Shown here: positions 1-9,229 of the stretch, piece by piece | Layout of the letters: the number at the start of each line of letters is the position of its first letter | Numbering within the stretch: position 1 is the stretch's first letter | Source of the DNA: Lachnospiraceae bacterium | GTDB lineage: Bacteria > Bacillota > Clostridia > Lachnospirales > Lachnospiraceae | DNA length: 64,000 nucleotides | Assembly (NCBI GenBank): GCA_009911185.1 | Contig: QXWW01000018.1 | Location: forward strand, 16,059-80,058 | Reading direction: 5' to 3' | Program-made: the position numbers and the translations under genes | Notes under the pieces: model-generated | Databases searched by the model: none | What the model saw: the letters and a program-made list of their open reading frames with translations, nothing else | Told to the model about the DNA's origin: nothing

Positions 1-385
1 CAAATCCCAGATAATTTGCCATAATAATGCCGTTTAAGTACTCTCCTCTGGACGCAGCATAATCTTCTCCGGCTTTTCCCCTGAAATTTTCCGCGATCAA
101 TGCAAATTCTTTATTCAAAGACAAGTTAAGGTTTAAGCCATTAATAATTGATTCATAACGCTCCTGAATCTTTTTCAGTGCAACAGTAAAATCCTTCTCT
201 GCCTCCGCCAGTGCATAACACTGATATAACATATCTGTTACCTTTGTATCTTTGGCATTCCGCTTTCCCGGCGCACTTGGAACCACATACCTGCGGCTCT
301 CATCTGCACGGATAATTTTCCCAACCTTTGCAAACTGTCCGGCATTCGCCAGAGAGCTTCCGCCAAACTTTACTACTTTCGTCAT
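1..385 (-). CDS. Aspartate kinase, N-terminal part (cut by window edge)
   Basis: Phosphorylates L-aspartate in the first step of the lysine, threonine and methionine pathway in the cytoplasm. Only the first 128 codons are in the window. The N-terminus reads MTKVVKFGGSSLANAGQF, carrying the KFGGSS nucleotide-binding signature of amino-acid kinases. It is followed near residue 110 by a GEDYAASRGEYLNG stretch like the S-x-GE segment of aspartokinases. The start ATG is preceded by a GGAG ribosome-binding site. The regulatory ACT domains would lie outside the window, so feedback class (Lys, Thr or Met sensitive) cannot be told. No linked biosynthetic gene is visible on this side. Confidence 0.9.
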   Translation of the reverse strand, partial: MTKVVKFGGSSLANAGQFAKVGKIIRADESRRYVVPSAPGKRNAKDTKVTDMLYQCYALAEAEKDFTVALKKIQERYESIINGLNLNLSLNKEFALIAENFRGKAGEDYAASRGEYLNGIIMANYLGF

Positions 386-662
386 ATTTTTACTCCATTC
401 ATAAGCTTCTATTAATAAATCAGATGATATTTTACCATAAAGTGTGATAGATGGGAACCAATTTTTTAATTTTTTTATTCTGCTGCTATCGCGCGGCCAG
501 TCGCAAGTATGGAAAACAATCATGACCACATAATTTTTTTACTTCCTTTCTGCCGGGAAACGCTTCCAAACCATTAACCGCGTCTGCTTTGACAGCGAAC
601 AGCCCGCATTACAGGCAGTACGCAGCCTATTTTCAGGGAAGCGGCACAAGCTGTTGGATTTT
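386..662. other. Intergenic region, aspartate kinase leader
   Basis: This 277-base stretch lies between two minus-strand genes and must contain the promoter of the aspartate kinase gene. I looked for lysine-riboswitch or T-box signatures and saw none. I also saw no strong hairpin with a T tail after the MATE gene. Short reading frames here are not convincing. Confidence 0.4.
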
Positions 663-1967
663 TTACGCCGTGCCGGCTTTGTTTCGGAAATACAAGGCCA
701 ATGCAACTGCCGCCGTCAAAAATTCGGCCGCGGAAAAGGCCAGCCACAGTCCGCTCAGACCAAATAGTCCAGACAGTAAAAACGCCAGCGGCACAATGAG
801 AACGACGCCTCTGAGTATGGAGATAACATTTCCGGGCCTGGCTCTGTCTATAGAAGTAAAATAAACCGCCGTGATAATATTAAAGCCCGCAAAGCCTGCG
901 CCTGTAAAATACAGGCGCAGCCCTTCCACAGCAATAACCTGAAGCCGCGCATTCCCTTCACTGTTGAAAACGGCGACTATCTGCTCTGTCCCTAAAAACA
1001 TCCCCGTATAAATCAGGACTGATAAAACCGTCACCGTTACCACAGCATAGCGAAATACAGCCAATATCTTCGCGGATTCGCCCGCGCCGTAATACCTGCT
1101 GACGACAGGCTGAATGCCCTGGGCCAGCCCTGTAAACACAGCAATCACCACTAAAGACAAATTTGCTATAACCCCATAAGCCGCCACCCCGGTATTTCCC
1201 TCCAGAGACAACATAATGCCATTAAAAACTACGATCACAATCCCGGAAGACAATTCAGATACCAAAGACGGCACGCCTCCTGACATAATGCGCAGCGCCT
1301 GGCTTACAGAAATTGCCGTCTTCACCAGATGAAACGTATTTTTCCTGCGGATAAAATACGTTGACTGAATGCCTATTCCAACGACAGGAGCCAGCCCTGT
1401 TGCGAATACTGCGCCGAAAATCCCCATGTTACACGGGAAAATGAAAATATAATCTAAGACAATATTAGAAAAACTTCCCGCCAGCATTGCCGTCATTGCA
1501 AGCTGCGGATTCCCATCGTTTCTCACGAAACACAATAGCAAATCATTCATCAGAAACGCCGGAGAAAACAACAACAATACTTTCAAATATATTCTGCACA
1601 TATCGTACACCGCTTCATCCGCGCCCAAAATATCAGTGAGCCACCCTGCGCCAAATATTCCCGCCAGCACAAACAAAAGAGCACATCCTCCCGCCAGCAT
1701 TGCCGTCTGAGAAAATATCTGATTCTTCTTTTCCTCTGCCTTTTGGCTCTTTAAGATAGAAAAGCGCGTGGCTCCTCCCATCGCCAGCATCAAGCCCGTT
1801 CCATGAATGAGGCTGTATACCGGAATGGCAAGGTTTAACGCCGCCAGCCCTTTGCTGCCCAGGCCCTTTGCCACAAAAAAAGTATCGGCAAGTATATAGC
1901 AGGACAAGCCCAGCATTCCCAATACATTCATGCTGGTATATTTTGCGTATTCTTTAAATGTATTCAT
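663..1967 (-). CDS. MATE family efflux transporter
   Basis: A 434-residue polytopic inner-membrane protein of the multidrug and toxic compound extrusion family, which exports small molecules in exchange for Na+ or H+. About twelve hydrophobic segments run through it, and the N-terminus NVLGMLGLSCYILADTFFVA matches the start of MATE proteins. Two start codons are possible. The AGGAGG box at 1978-1983 is only 1 base from the ATG at 1976 but 10 bases from the ATG at 1967, so I chose 1967. It sits alone, behind a strong promoter and a leader containing a terminator hairpin, so expression is probably controlled by attenuation. Substrate is unknown. Confidence 0.9.
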   Translation of the reverse strand: MNTFKEYAKYTSMNVLGMLGLSCYILADTFFVAKGLGSKGLAALNLAIPVYSLIHGTGLMLAMGGATRFSILKSQKAEEKKNQIFSQTAMLAGGCALLFVLAGIFGAGWLTDILGADEAVYDMCRIYLKVLLLFSPAFLMNDLLLCFVRNDGNPQLAMTAMLAGSFSNIVLDYIFIFPCNMGIFGAVFATGLAPVVGIGIQSTYFIRRKNTFHLVKTAISVSQALRIMSGGVPSLVSELSSGIVIVVFNGIMLSLEGNTGVAAYGVIANLSLVVIAVFTGLAQGIQPVVSRYYGAGESAKILAVFRYAVVTVTVLSVLIYTGMFLGTEQIVAVFNSEGNARLQVIAVEGLRLYFTGAGFAGFNIITAVYFTSIDRARPGNVISILRGVVLIVPLAFLLSGLFGLSGLWLAFSAAEFLTAAVALALYFRNKAGTA

Positions 1968-2054
1968 AATTTCCATGCCTCCTTTTTGTTCCTTTCAAAT
2001 CTGTGTTTGTTTCCTCATCTTTCTTTGCGCGTATCTGAAATTTTAGAAACACTT

Positions 2055-2186
2055 TCACACAAAAAGCACCAGAACTTCATATCTTCTATGGCCTAATGAT
2101 ATGAATCCTGGTGCACATTCCCCTACCCGGCGGCAGAGGATTGCTTTTATATTATTGTATTTATTTTTACATAACCTGCTCACCAT
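2055..2186 (-). other. Possible leader ORF of 43 codons across the attenuator
   Basis: An ATG at 2186, about 20 bases after the predicted transcription start, opens a 43-codon frame that runs through the whole terminator hairpin and stops at 2055. A ribosome translating it would disrupt the hairpin. There is no convincing ribosome-binding site, so this may be chance. Confidence 0.3.
2061..2114 (-). terminator. Terminator hairpin in the MATE leader
   Basis: On the minus strand GCACCAG (2114-2108) pairs with CTGGTGC (2072-2066), and an inner 8-bp stem pairs TTCATATC with GATATGAA, followed by five T (2065-2061). It is an intrinsic terminator between the promoter at 2214-2242 and the MATE start codon, so it would abort the MATE transcript unless melted. 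It could also end read-through from gltD. Confidence 0.75.
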
Positions 2187-2213
2187 AAATGGAAAGCTTT
2201 TATGTTTTAAAAG

Positions 2214-2242
2214 ATTTTACTCTTTTCTTAATTACATGTCAA
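2214..2242 (-). promoter_or_regulatory. Sigma-A promoter for the MATE gene
   Basis: TTGACA (2242-2237), a 17-base spacer and TAAAAT (2219-2214) on the minus strand match the vegetative consensus at 11 of 12 positions. It lies downstream of gltD and points to the MATE gene, about 240 bases away. The leader therefore includes the terminator hairpin at 2061-2114. AATCCT just before the hairpin could pair with AGGATT in its first arm as an antiterminator. Confidence 0.75.
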
Positions 2243-2424
2243 GATTTTTCTATCAATTTTTGTCAATCTTCTCCGTATCTCCTGTTCTGACCCGTACAGC
2301 TCCTCCCCCAGATACCGTCATAATCAGTCTTCACATTCGTCATAAATGCTCATGGTACCAGGCATTTTCATCATTTCGATTTCCAACGAACCATTGTGTT
2401 TTTTGCGTGTGTATCCCGGGAAAT

Positions 2425-3915
2425 TTACGCCTCCAGGTTCGTGTATCCCATGAGGCTGAAATCCACTTCCCTTGCTGCCTCCCTGCCTTCGCGGATCGCC
2501 CATACCACCAGTGACTGGCCTCTGCGCATATCCCCTGCTGCAAAAACATTCTTCACACTGGTATGGTAGCGCCCCTGCTCTGTCTGTACATTTGTGCGCT
2601 CATCCAAAGGCACACGAAAGGCGTCTGCAATATAGTGCTCTGCGCCCAGAAAACCAGCGGCAATCAGAACCAGATCCGCATCCATTTTACGCTCCGTCCC
2701 AGGAACCTCCGCCATACTTATGCGTCCGGTTTTCTCATCCTTTTTGCTCTCCAGCTTCACGGCAGTAAGACCGCAGAGATTTCCATTTTTATCTTTCAAA
2801 AATTCCTTTACCGTCGTCTGGTAGATTCTGGGGTCGCTGCCAAACACGGCAATCGCTTCCTGCTGACCATAATCTGTCTTGCAGACCTTAGGCCATTGGG
2901 GCCAGGGATTGTTCTCGCTGCGCTCATCCGGCGCTTTGGGCATCATTTCAAGCTGTACCACCGAAGCGGCCCCGTGGCGGATTGCCGTTCCCACGCAGTC
3001 ATTTCCCGTATCGCCTCCGCCGATTACCACCACTTTTTTGCCCCTGGCAGATATATACTTGTTATCCTTTAATTCCGAATCCAGCAGGCTTCTTGTAGTC
3101 GCCGCCAGAAAATCGACTGCAAAATAAATGTTTTTGGCGTCTCTGCCGGGAACCTTGATATCCCGCGGATTTTTAGCCCCGCAGGCAAGAATCACCCGGT
3201 CATACTCTTTCAGCAATTTGGACGCCTTCACATCCTTGCCCACATTTACTCCCGTGACAAATTCCACGCCCTCTTCCTTCATTATATTAATTTTCCGTTC
3301 GATGATGTGCTTTTCCAGTTTCATATTAGGAATGCCATACATTAGAAGCCCTCCCAGGCGGTCGTCCCGCTCATACACAGTCACCATATGCCCCCGCTTG
3401 TTGAGCTGGTCCGCCGCCGCCAGACCTGCCGGGCCGGAACCAACGACCGCCACCTTTTTTCCGGTACGCACTTTTGGGGGATTTGCCCTAGCATATCCCT
3501 GTTCGTAGGCATTTTCAATAATGCCAAATTCATTTTCCTTGACAGAAACAGCGTCGCCGTAATGACTGCAGGTGCAGGCCGCCTCGCAGAGAGCCGGACA
3601 TACCCTTGCCGTAAACTCCGGAAAATTATTGGTCTTCTTCAGGCGGCTGTACGCCTGCCGCCAGTTTCCCGTATAAATCAGGTCATTCCACTCGGGCACC
3701 AGATTGTGCAGAGGACACCCGGAGGTCATTCCCATAATGTCCATGCCTGACTGACAGAAGGGAACGCCGCATGCCATGCAGCGGGCGCCCTGTCTACGCT
3801 GTTCTTCCTGGCTAAGAGGAGTGTGAAATTCATTATAATTCTTAATACGCTCTTTGGGAGCCGCTGCCTCTGCTGTCTTTCTGTCATATTCCATAAATCC
3901 TGTTGGTTTTCCCAT
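2425..3915 (-). CDS. gltD: Glutamate synthase small subunit (NADPH)
   Basis: The 496-residue flavoprotein passes electrons from NADPH to the large subunit for glutamate formation from glutamine and 2-oxoglutarate. The N-terminal third has the cysteine-rich Fe-S ligand region (CMACGVPFC and later [11 protein letters not shown]). Two Rossmann motifs follow: [14 protein letters not shown] near residue 155 for FAD, and [17 protein letters not shown] near 295 for NADPH. Length is normal for the beta subunit. The start has AAGGAGG 8 bases upstream. It lies 131 bases after gltB on the same strand and presumably shares its transcript. Confidence 0.95.
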   Translation of the reverse strand: MGKPTGFMEYDRKTAEAAAPKERIKNYNEFHTPLSQEEQRRQGARCMACGVPFCQSGMDIMGMTSGCPLHNLVPEWNDLIYTGNWRQAYSRLKKTNNFPEFTARVCPALCEAACTCSHYGDAVSVKENEFGIIENAYEQGYARANPPKVRTGKKVAVVGSGPAGLAAADQLNKRGHMVTVYERDDRLGGLLMYGIPNMKLEKHIIERKINIMKEEGVEFVTGVNVGKDVKASKLLKEYDRVILACGAKNPRDIKVPGRDAKNIYFAVDFLAATTRSLLDSELKDNKYISARGKKVVVIGGGDTGNDCVGTAIRHGAASVVQLEMMPKAPDERSENNPWPQWPKVCKTDYGQQEAIAVFGSDPRIYQTTVKEFLKDKNGNLCGLTAVKLESKKDEKTGRISMAEVPGTERKMDADLVLIAAGFLGAEHYIADAFRVPLDERTNVQTEQGRYHTSVKNVFAAGDMRRGQSLVVWAIREGREAAREVDFSLMGYTNLEA

Positions 3916-4046
3916 GACAAATTCCTCCTTAAATTCTCACTTTACTGCCTTATCGATCTTAGCGGCATCAGGGCTTCTTACGGCTCTGCCGGGCCCTTCC
4001 ATGCAAATCTTATTTCATTGGCTTTTCTTAGCTGCATCCGAACTTC

Positions 4047-7000
4047 TCACGCCAAATTTGTATTGGCATAAAATGCCTCAATCTGCGCCTGTTCGGAACT
4101 CAGCCCTTTTTCTTCCATCTGCACGATGGCCATCATCATGCGGTTATAGTCATGAGGTACAATCTTTTTGAATTTTGGAAGATACTGGCTGAAATGGTCC
4201 AGAATTTCCTTCCCTTTGCAGGAATTGGTCAACGCCACATGTTCTTTTATCATATCTTTCAATTCCATTACGTCATATTTAGAGGTAATCTCCTGGGAAA
4301 ATACCATTTCCTTATTGATTCTGGTGTACAAATCGCTGTCTTCATCCAGTACATAGGCAATTCCGCCGCTCATACCCGCCGCAAAGTTTTTCCCGGTTTT
4401 TCCAAGAACTACCACCCGGCCGCCGGTCATATATTCACAGCCGTGATCGCCTACGCCCTCGACCACCGCATTTGCCCCGGAATTGCGTACGCAGAACCGT
4501 TCTCCGGCAACGCCGTTGATGAACGCCTTTCCACTGGTGGCCCCATAAAGCGCTACGTTTCCGATAATAATGTTTTCATCCTGACGGTATTTGACTCCTG
4601 CCGGCGGGTAGACTACCAGTTTGCCGCCGGACAATCCTTTTCCAAAATAATCGTTACTGTCTCCCACCAGCTCCAGGGTCAGTCCTTTGGGAATAAACGC
4701 CCCAAAACTCTGACCTCCCGCCCCGGTACATTTCACCAGGAACGTGTCTTCTTCCAGACTGTTCACATAACGCCTGGTAATCTCGGAACCGAAAATTGTT
4801 CCGAACGCCCGGTCCGTATTGGTAACTTCCACATCAATACTGCGTTTCTGTCCGCTTTCCAGAGCAGATTTCAACTGCTTTAAGAGAATTTTCTCATCCT
4901 TGGTCTTTTCCAGTTCAAAGTCATAGACTTGTTTCGGATCAAAGATGACCTTTTCCTTAGGCCCGGCAAACGGATTGTGCAGGATTGCAGACAAATCCAG
5001 CTCTTTTTCCCTGCCGCTTAAATCCTCACGTACTTTCAGCAGATCGCTGCGTCCCACCAGCTCGTCTACCGTACGCACGCCCAATTTCGCCATATACTCC
5101 CGCAGCTCCTCGGCGATAAAACGCATAAAGTTCACCACATATTCCGGCTTTCCCGCAAAGCGTTTGCGCAATTCCGGATTCTGGGTTGCAATCCCTGCCG
5201 GACAGGTATCGAGATTGCAGACGCGCATCATCACGCAGCCCATGGTTACCAGAGGAGCCGTGGCAAAACCAAATTCTTCCGCTCCCAGCATGGCGGCAAT
5301 CGCCACGTCGCGTCCGGTCATCAGTTTTCCGTCTGTTTCAATCCGCACCTTATTGCGCAGACCATTGAGAATCAGTGTCTGGTGCGTCTCGGAAAGCCCC
5401 AGTTCCCAGGGAAGTCCGGCATTATGGATGGAACTGCTGGGCGCCGCCCCGGTTCCGCCGTCATAACCGGAAATCAAAACGACTTGCGCTCCCGCCTTTG
5501 CCACACCCGCGGCAACGGTACCCACACCGGCCTCTGATACCAGTTTTACCGTAATCCTTGCCTGGCGGTTGGAGTTCTTCAGGTCATATATCAACTGCTC
5601 TAAATCCTCTATGGAATAAATGTCATGGTGCGGCGGCGGAGAAATCAAGGACACGCCCGGCGTAGACAGCCTGGTCTTGGCAATCCAGGGATATACCTTC
5701 TGTCCCGGAAGATGTCCGCCCTCTCCCGGCTTGGCTCCCTGCGCCATTTTGATCTGTATCTCCTTGGCGCTCACCAGATACTGACTGGTAACGCCAAACC
5801 TTCCGGACGCCACCTGCTTGATGGCAGAGCAGCGGTTAAGGCCATCCCTGCCTGCCGTCAGACGCTCCGGGCTTTCTCCGCCTTCTCCGCTGTTTGATTT
5901 TCCATGGAGGCGGTTCATGGCAATTGCCAGCGTTTCATGCGCTTCCTGAGAAATAGAACCGTAGGACATGGCTCCCGTTTTAAAACGCGTCACAATGGAC
6001 TCCACACTCTCCACTTCCTCCAGAGGAACCCCTTTTTTCGGATAATGAAAAGCCATCATGCCGCGGATATTCGCATTTCTTTCCTGCGCATCCGCCGCCT
6101 GGGTATATTGTTTAAAGAGCTGGTAATCGCCTCTTTTCGTAGATTCCTGTAAAAGATGAATGGTCACTGGATTATAGAGATGGCTGTCCGCGCCGCTGCG
6201 CATCTTATGGCGTCCGCGGCTCTCTAACGTTAAATCCGTTTCCAAACCCAGAGGATCATAGGCGCTGGAATGCAGAGCGTCCACATCTTCTTCAATATCC
6301 TTTAAGGTAATGCCACCGATACGGCTTACCGTATTCGTAAAATATTTCTCAATCACATCCGCACTGATCCCAATCGCCTCAAAAATCTTGGCCCCCTGAT
6401 AGGATTGAATCGTGGAAATTCCCATTTTTGCAGCAATTTTTACAATACCGTGAAGAATGGCGTTATTGTAGTCCGCTACCGCCGCATAGTAATCCTTATC
6501 CAGCATGTGTTCGTCAATCAACTGCCTGACCGTATCCTGCGCCAGATAGGGGTTAATGGCACAGGCGCCATACCCTAAAAGCGTCGCAAAATGATGAACT
6601 TCCCTGGGCTCCCCGGACTCCAGTATCATAGCCAGGGCCGTGCGCTTTTTCGTCTTAATCAGATACTGCTGCAAAGCCGACACTGCAAGGAGTGAGGGAA
6701 TCGGCACATGGTTTTCATCCACACTCCGGTCTGATAAAATCAAAATGTTGGCTCCGTCCCGGTACGCCCGGTCAGCTTCTACAAACAAGCGGTCAATGGC
6801 TTTTTCCAGACTGGTATTCTTATAATAGGTAATGGGAATTTCTACTACATGAAATCCCTCCACGTTCATGGCCTTGATTTTCATGAGATCCGTGTTCGTA
6901 AGAATCGGGTTATCCACCTTTAACACCTGGCAATTCAAGGGCTTTTCTTCCAGCAGATTGCCGTCCTCCCCGATATATACGGTGGTACTGGTTACCACTT

Positions 7001-8591
7001 CTTCCCGGATGGAGTCAATGGGCGGATTCGTTACCTGCGCAAATTTTTGTTTGAAATAGTTAAACAGGGGCTGATGATCGCCTGCCAGCGCAGCCAGAGG
7101 GGTATCAATTCCCATTGCCGCCGTTGCCTCTCCGCCGTTTTTCGCCATGGGAAGTATGGACTCCTTTAAAGATTCATACGTATAGCCAAAGGTTTTCTGC
7201 AGTCTCTGCCGCTCTTCACTTTGATATTCCGGTACCCGCTGATTAGGAATTTTCAAATCGGAAAGTTTGATTAAATTGCGGTCCAGCCATTCGCCATAAG
7301 GCTGCCTGCCCGCATATTTTTCTTTTAATTCATCATCATCAATGACTCTTCCCTGAACCGTGTCCACCAGAAGCATTTTCCCGGGACGGAGGCGTTCTTT
7401 CGCCACAATCTTCGTAGGCGGAAGATCAAGCACTCCCACTTCCGAAGATAAAATCAGATAATCATCTTCCGTAATATAGTAGCGGGAGGGACGCAGGCCG
7501 TTCCGGTCCAGGATTGCCCCTAAAATATCCCCGTCGCTGAATAAAATAGAGGCCGGGCCGTCCCATGGCTCCATCATGGTCGCGTAATACTGGTAGAAGT
7601 CCTTTTTCTTCTGGCTCATAATCTGGTTATTCGCCCATGGCTCCGGAATGGTAATCATCACTGCCAGGGGCAGATCCATCCCGCTCATCACCAGAAATTC
7701 CAGGGTGTTATCCAATCGCGCAGAATCGGAGCCTTCGGTATTCACCACCGGAAGTACCTTCTGCAGCTCTCCGCGCAAATGCTCTGATTCCATGGTTTCC
7801 TCCCTGGCAAGCATTTTATCGGCATTTCCGCGAATGGTATTGATTTCTCCGTTATGCACAATAAAACGGTTGGGATGCGCGCGCTCCCAGCTCGGGTTGG
7901 TATTGGTGGAAAATCTGGAATGCACGGTTGCAATTGCCGATTCATAATCCGTATCCTGCAAATCCTCAAAAAACTGACGAAGCTGCTCCACCAGAAACAT
8001 GCCCTTATATACGATGGTACGGCTGGAAAGAGAAACCACATACGTATCGTCATTTGACTGCTCAAATACCCGCCGCGCCACATAGAGTCTGCGGTCAAAA
8101 TCCAGCCCCCTGCCGACATTCTCGGGACGTTTTACAAACCCCTGCATAATGCAGGGCATACAGTCCACGGCCTTCTTGCCCAATTTCTCAGGGGCAATAG
8201 GCACCTGTCGCCAGCCCAGAAATTCCATGCCTTCTTTCCTGACAATCACCTCAAACATTTTCTTTGCCTGATTACGCTTTAATTCATCCTGGGAAAAGAA
8301 AAACATTCCAATTCCATAATCCCGTTCCTCTCCCAATATAATTCCGGCTTCTTTTGCCGCCTTTTGAAAGAACTTGTGAGAAATCTGCAACAGGATTCCC
8401 ACGCCGTCTCCGGTCTTGCCCTCTGCATCTTTACCAGCTCTGTGTTTTAAATTTTCTACAATCTTCAATGCATTTTCCACTGTCTTATGGGTCTTAACGC
8501 CTTTGATATTTACCACTGCACCAATTCCGCAGTTGTCATGTTCAAATTCTGGATCATACAGTCCTATTGCTGTTCTTTTCGTCTCCTGCAT
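4047..8591 (-). CDS. gltB: Glutamate synthase large subunit
   Basis: The 1514-residue alpha subunit hydrolyses glutamine, channels ammonia and reductively aminates 2-oxoglutarate, working with GltD in the cytoplasm. An N-terminal class-II amidotransferase domain begins at the DNCGIG motif; Cys21 would become the N-terminal nucleophile after propeptide removal. The FMN domain (about 800-1190) contains EGGESPERL, GAKPGEGGHLPG and the 3Fe-4S ligand stretch CVMMRVCNLDTCPAG. The C-terminal GXGXG beta-helix domain lies at about 1260-1450. Length matches bacterial GltB. The start is preceded by GGGAGG, with a promoter at 8648-8676 and an inverted repeat further upstream that may be a regulator site. 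Confidence 0.97.
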   Translation of the reverse strand: MQETKRTAIGLYDPEFEHDNCGIGAVVNIKGVKTHKTVENALKIVENLKHRAGKDAEGKTGDGVGILLQISHKFFQKAAKEAGIILGEERDYGIGMFFFSQDELKRNQAKKMFEVIVRKEGMEFLGWRQVPIAPEKLGKKAVDCMPCIMQGFVKRPENVGRGLDFDRRLYVARRVFEQSNDDTYVVSLSSRTIVYKGMFLVEQLRQFFEDLQDTDYESAIATVHSRFSTNTNPSWERAHPNRFIVHNGEINTIRGNADKMLAREETMESEHLRGELQKVLPVVNTEGSDSARLDNTLEFLVMSGMDLPLAVMITIPEPWANNQIMSQKKKDFYQYYATMMEPWDGPASILFSDGDILGAILDRNGLRPSRYYITEDDYLILSSEVGVLDLPPTKIVAKERLRPGKMLLVDTVQGRVIDDDELKEKYAGRQPYGEWLDRNLIKLSDLKIPNQRVPEYQSEERQRLQKTFGYTYESLKESILPMAKNGGEATAAMGIDTPLAALAGDHQPLFNYFKQKFAQVTNPPIDSIREEVVTSTTVYIGEDGNLLEEKPLNCQVLKVDNPILTNTDLMKIKAMNVEGFHVVEIPITYYKNTSLEKAIDRLFVEADRAYRDGANILILSDRSVDENHVPIPSLLAVSALQQYLIKTKKRTALAMILESGEPREVHHFATLLGYGACAINPYLAQDTVRQLIDEHMLDKDYYAAVADYNNAILHGIVKIAAKMGISTIQSYQGAKIFEAIGISADVIEKYFTNTVSRIGGITLKDIEEDVDALHSSAYDPLGLETDLTLESRGRHKMRSGADSHLYNPVTIHLLQESTKRGDYQLFKQYTQAADAQERNANIRGMMAFHYPKKGVPLEEVESVESIVTRFKTGAMSYGSISQEAHETLAIAMNRLHGKSNSGEGGESPERLTAGRDGLNRCSAIKQVASGRFGVTSQYLVSAKEIQIKMAQGAKPGEGGHLPGQKVYPWIAKTRLSTPGVSLISPPPHHDIYSIEDLEQLIYDLKNSNRQARITVKLVSEAGVGTVAAGVAKAGAQVVLISGYDGGTGAAPSSSIHNAGLPWELGLSETHQTLILNGLRNKVRIETDGKLMTGRDVAIAAMLGAEEFGFATAPLVTMGCVMMRVCNLDTCPAGIATQNPELRKRFAGKPEYVVNFMRFIAEELREYMAKLGVRTVDELVGRSDLLKVREDLSGREKELDLSAILHNPFAGPKEKVIFDPKQVYDFELEKTKDEKILLKQLKSALESGQKRSIDVEVTNTDRAFGTIFGSEITRRYVNSLEEDTFLVKCTGAGGQSFGAFIPKGLTLELVGDSNDYFGKGLSGGKLVVYPPAGVKYRQDENIIIGNVALYGATSGKAFINGVAGERFCVRNSGANAVVEGVGDHGCEYMTGGRVVVLGKTGKNFAAGMSGGIAYVLDEDSDLYTRINKEMVFSQEITSKYDVMELKDMIKEHVALTNSCKGKEILDHFSQYLPKFKKIVPHDYNRMMMAIVQMEEKGLSSEQAQIEAFYANTNLA

Positions 8592-8647
8592 CTCTTTTCC
8601 TCCCTGTTTTTACCACTTTGCTATGGTGAAGTGTTTCTCTGCACATT

Positions 8648-8676
8648 ACTATACACCTTTTTTTTCTTCTTGTAAA
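8648..8676 (-). promoter_or_regulatory. Promoter of gltBD
   Basis: On the minus strand TTTACA (8676-8671), a 17-base spacer and TATAGT (8653-8648) make a good vegetative promoter. It lies about 57 bases ahead of the gltB start codon. Confidence 0.7.
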
Positions 8677-8696
8677 CCGTTTTTTTCTTTAAATCG

Positions 8697-8740
8697 TCTG
8701 ATAATTTGAATATTATTAAAATATTCTGTATATTATCAGA
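8697..8740. promoter_or_regulatory. Inverted repeat upstream of the gltBD promoter
   Basis: The arms TCTGATAAT (8697-8705) and ATTATCAGA (8732-8740) are perfect complements, and inner GAATATT/AATATTC arms extend the symmetry with unequal spacing. The site lies about 20 bases upstream of the -35 box, where an activator would bind. Which regulator is unknown; GltC-like LysR control is only an analogy. Confidence 0.45.
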
Positions 8741-8741
8741 A

Positions 8742-9126
8742 AATTAATGGATGTTTTTTCTTTAAATAGCTCATTTCAATACAATTCCATGGTTGATTTC
8801 CAAATTTTTTTCTTCAATTTCTGTACTAATGCTAAAGTTATGTCTTATTTTTCGGAAATTGTATGAATTGTTTACTGTGGGAAATTAAGAATTTTATGAA
8901 TCTATAAATATTTGTCTGAAACGGCAGCTATTGTGATGTCCCTGACTGCTGCATTCGTTTGGATACATCGAAAAGTTCTGTTTTATACCAATCAGAGCTA
9001 TGATAAAACAAAAAATTTTTCTGTGCTTATTTATGGCTTTCCAGTGAACGCTCTGGCAATTTGCAGTATGAACCCGCGCTGCCGCTATTTGTTTTTCTCA
9101 TATTTTACAAAATTTCAATTATATAC
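8742..9126. other. A/T-rich intergenic spacer
   Basis: This is the upstream part of the divergent region between gltB and the MarR gene. I see no structured RNA, repeat or convincing gene. A 72-codon plus-strand frame at 8912-9130 lacks a ribosome-binding site and recognisable features. Confidence 0.5.
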
Positions 9127-9155
9127 TTGACAATCATCTTCTTTTTACATAATAT
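9127..9155 (+). promoter_or_regulatory. Promoter of the MarR/FUSC operon
   Basis: TTGACA (9127-9132) is followed after 17 bases by TAATAT (9150-9155). A palindrome begins immediately after the -10 box, so repressor bound there would block initiation. Confidence 0.65.
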
Positions 9156-9176
9156 ATAGTTCACAACGTAAACTAT
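9156..9176. promoter_or_regulatory. Palindromic MarR-type operator
   Basis: ATAGTTCAC AAC GTAAACTAT is a 21-bp palindrome with 9-bp arms that differ at a single position. It sits at the predicted transcription start, 54 bases ahead of the MarR gene. Size and position fit an autoregulatory MarR operator. Confidence 0.65.
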
Positions 9177-9229
9177 TTTTCAAAAACAGAAGCCGCAGCA
9201 TCTTTAAGAAAAGGGTTAGGTTCATACGT

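Noticed and set aside
386..662. Possible lysine riboswitch or T-box ahead of aspartate kinase
   Set aside because: I looked for the conserved core sequences and a leader terminator and found none.
8912..9130. 72-codon plus-strand frame before the MarR gene
   Set aside because: No ribosome-binding site, unremarkable composition, and it runs into the MarR promoter.
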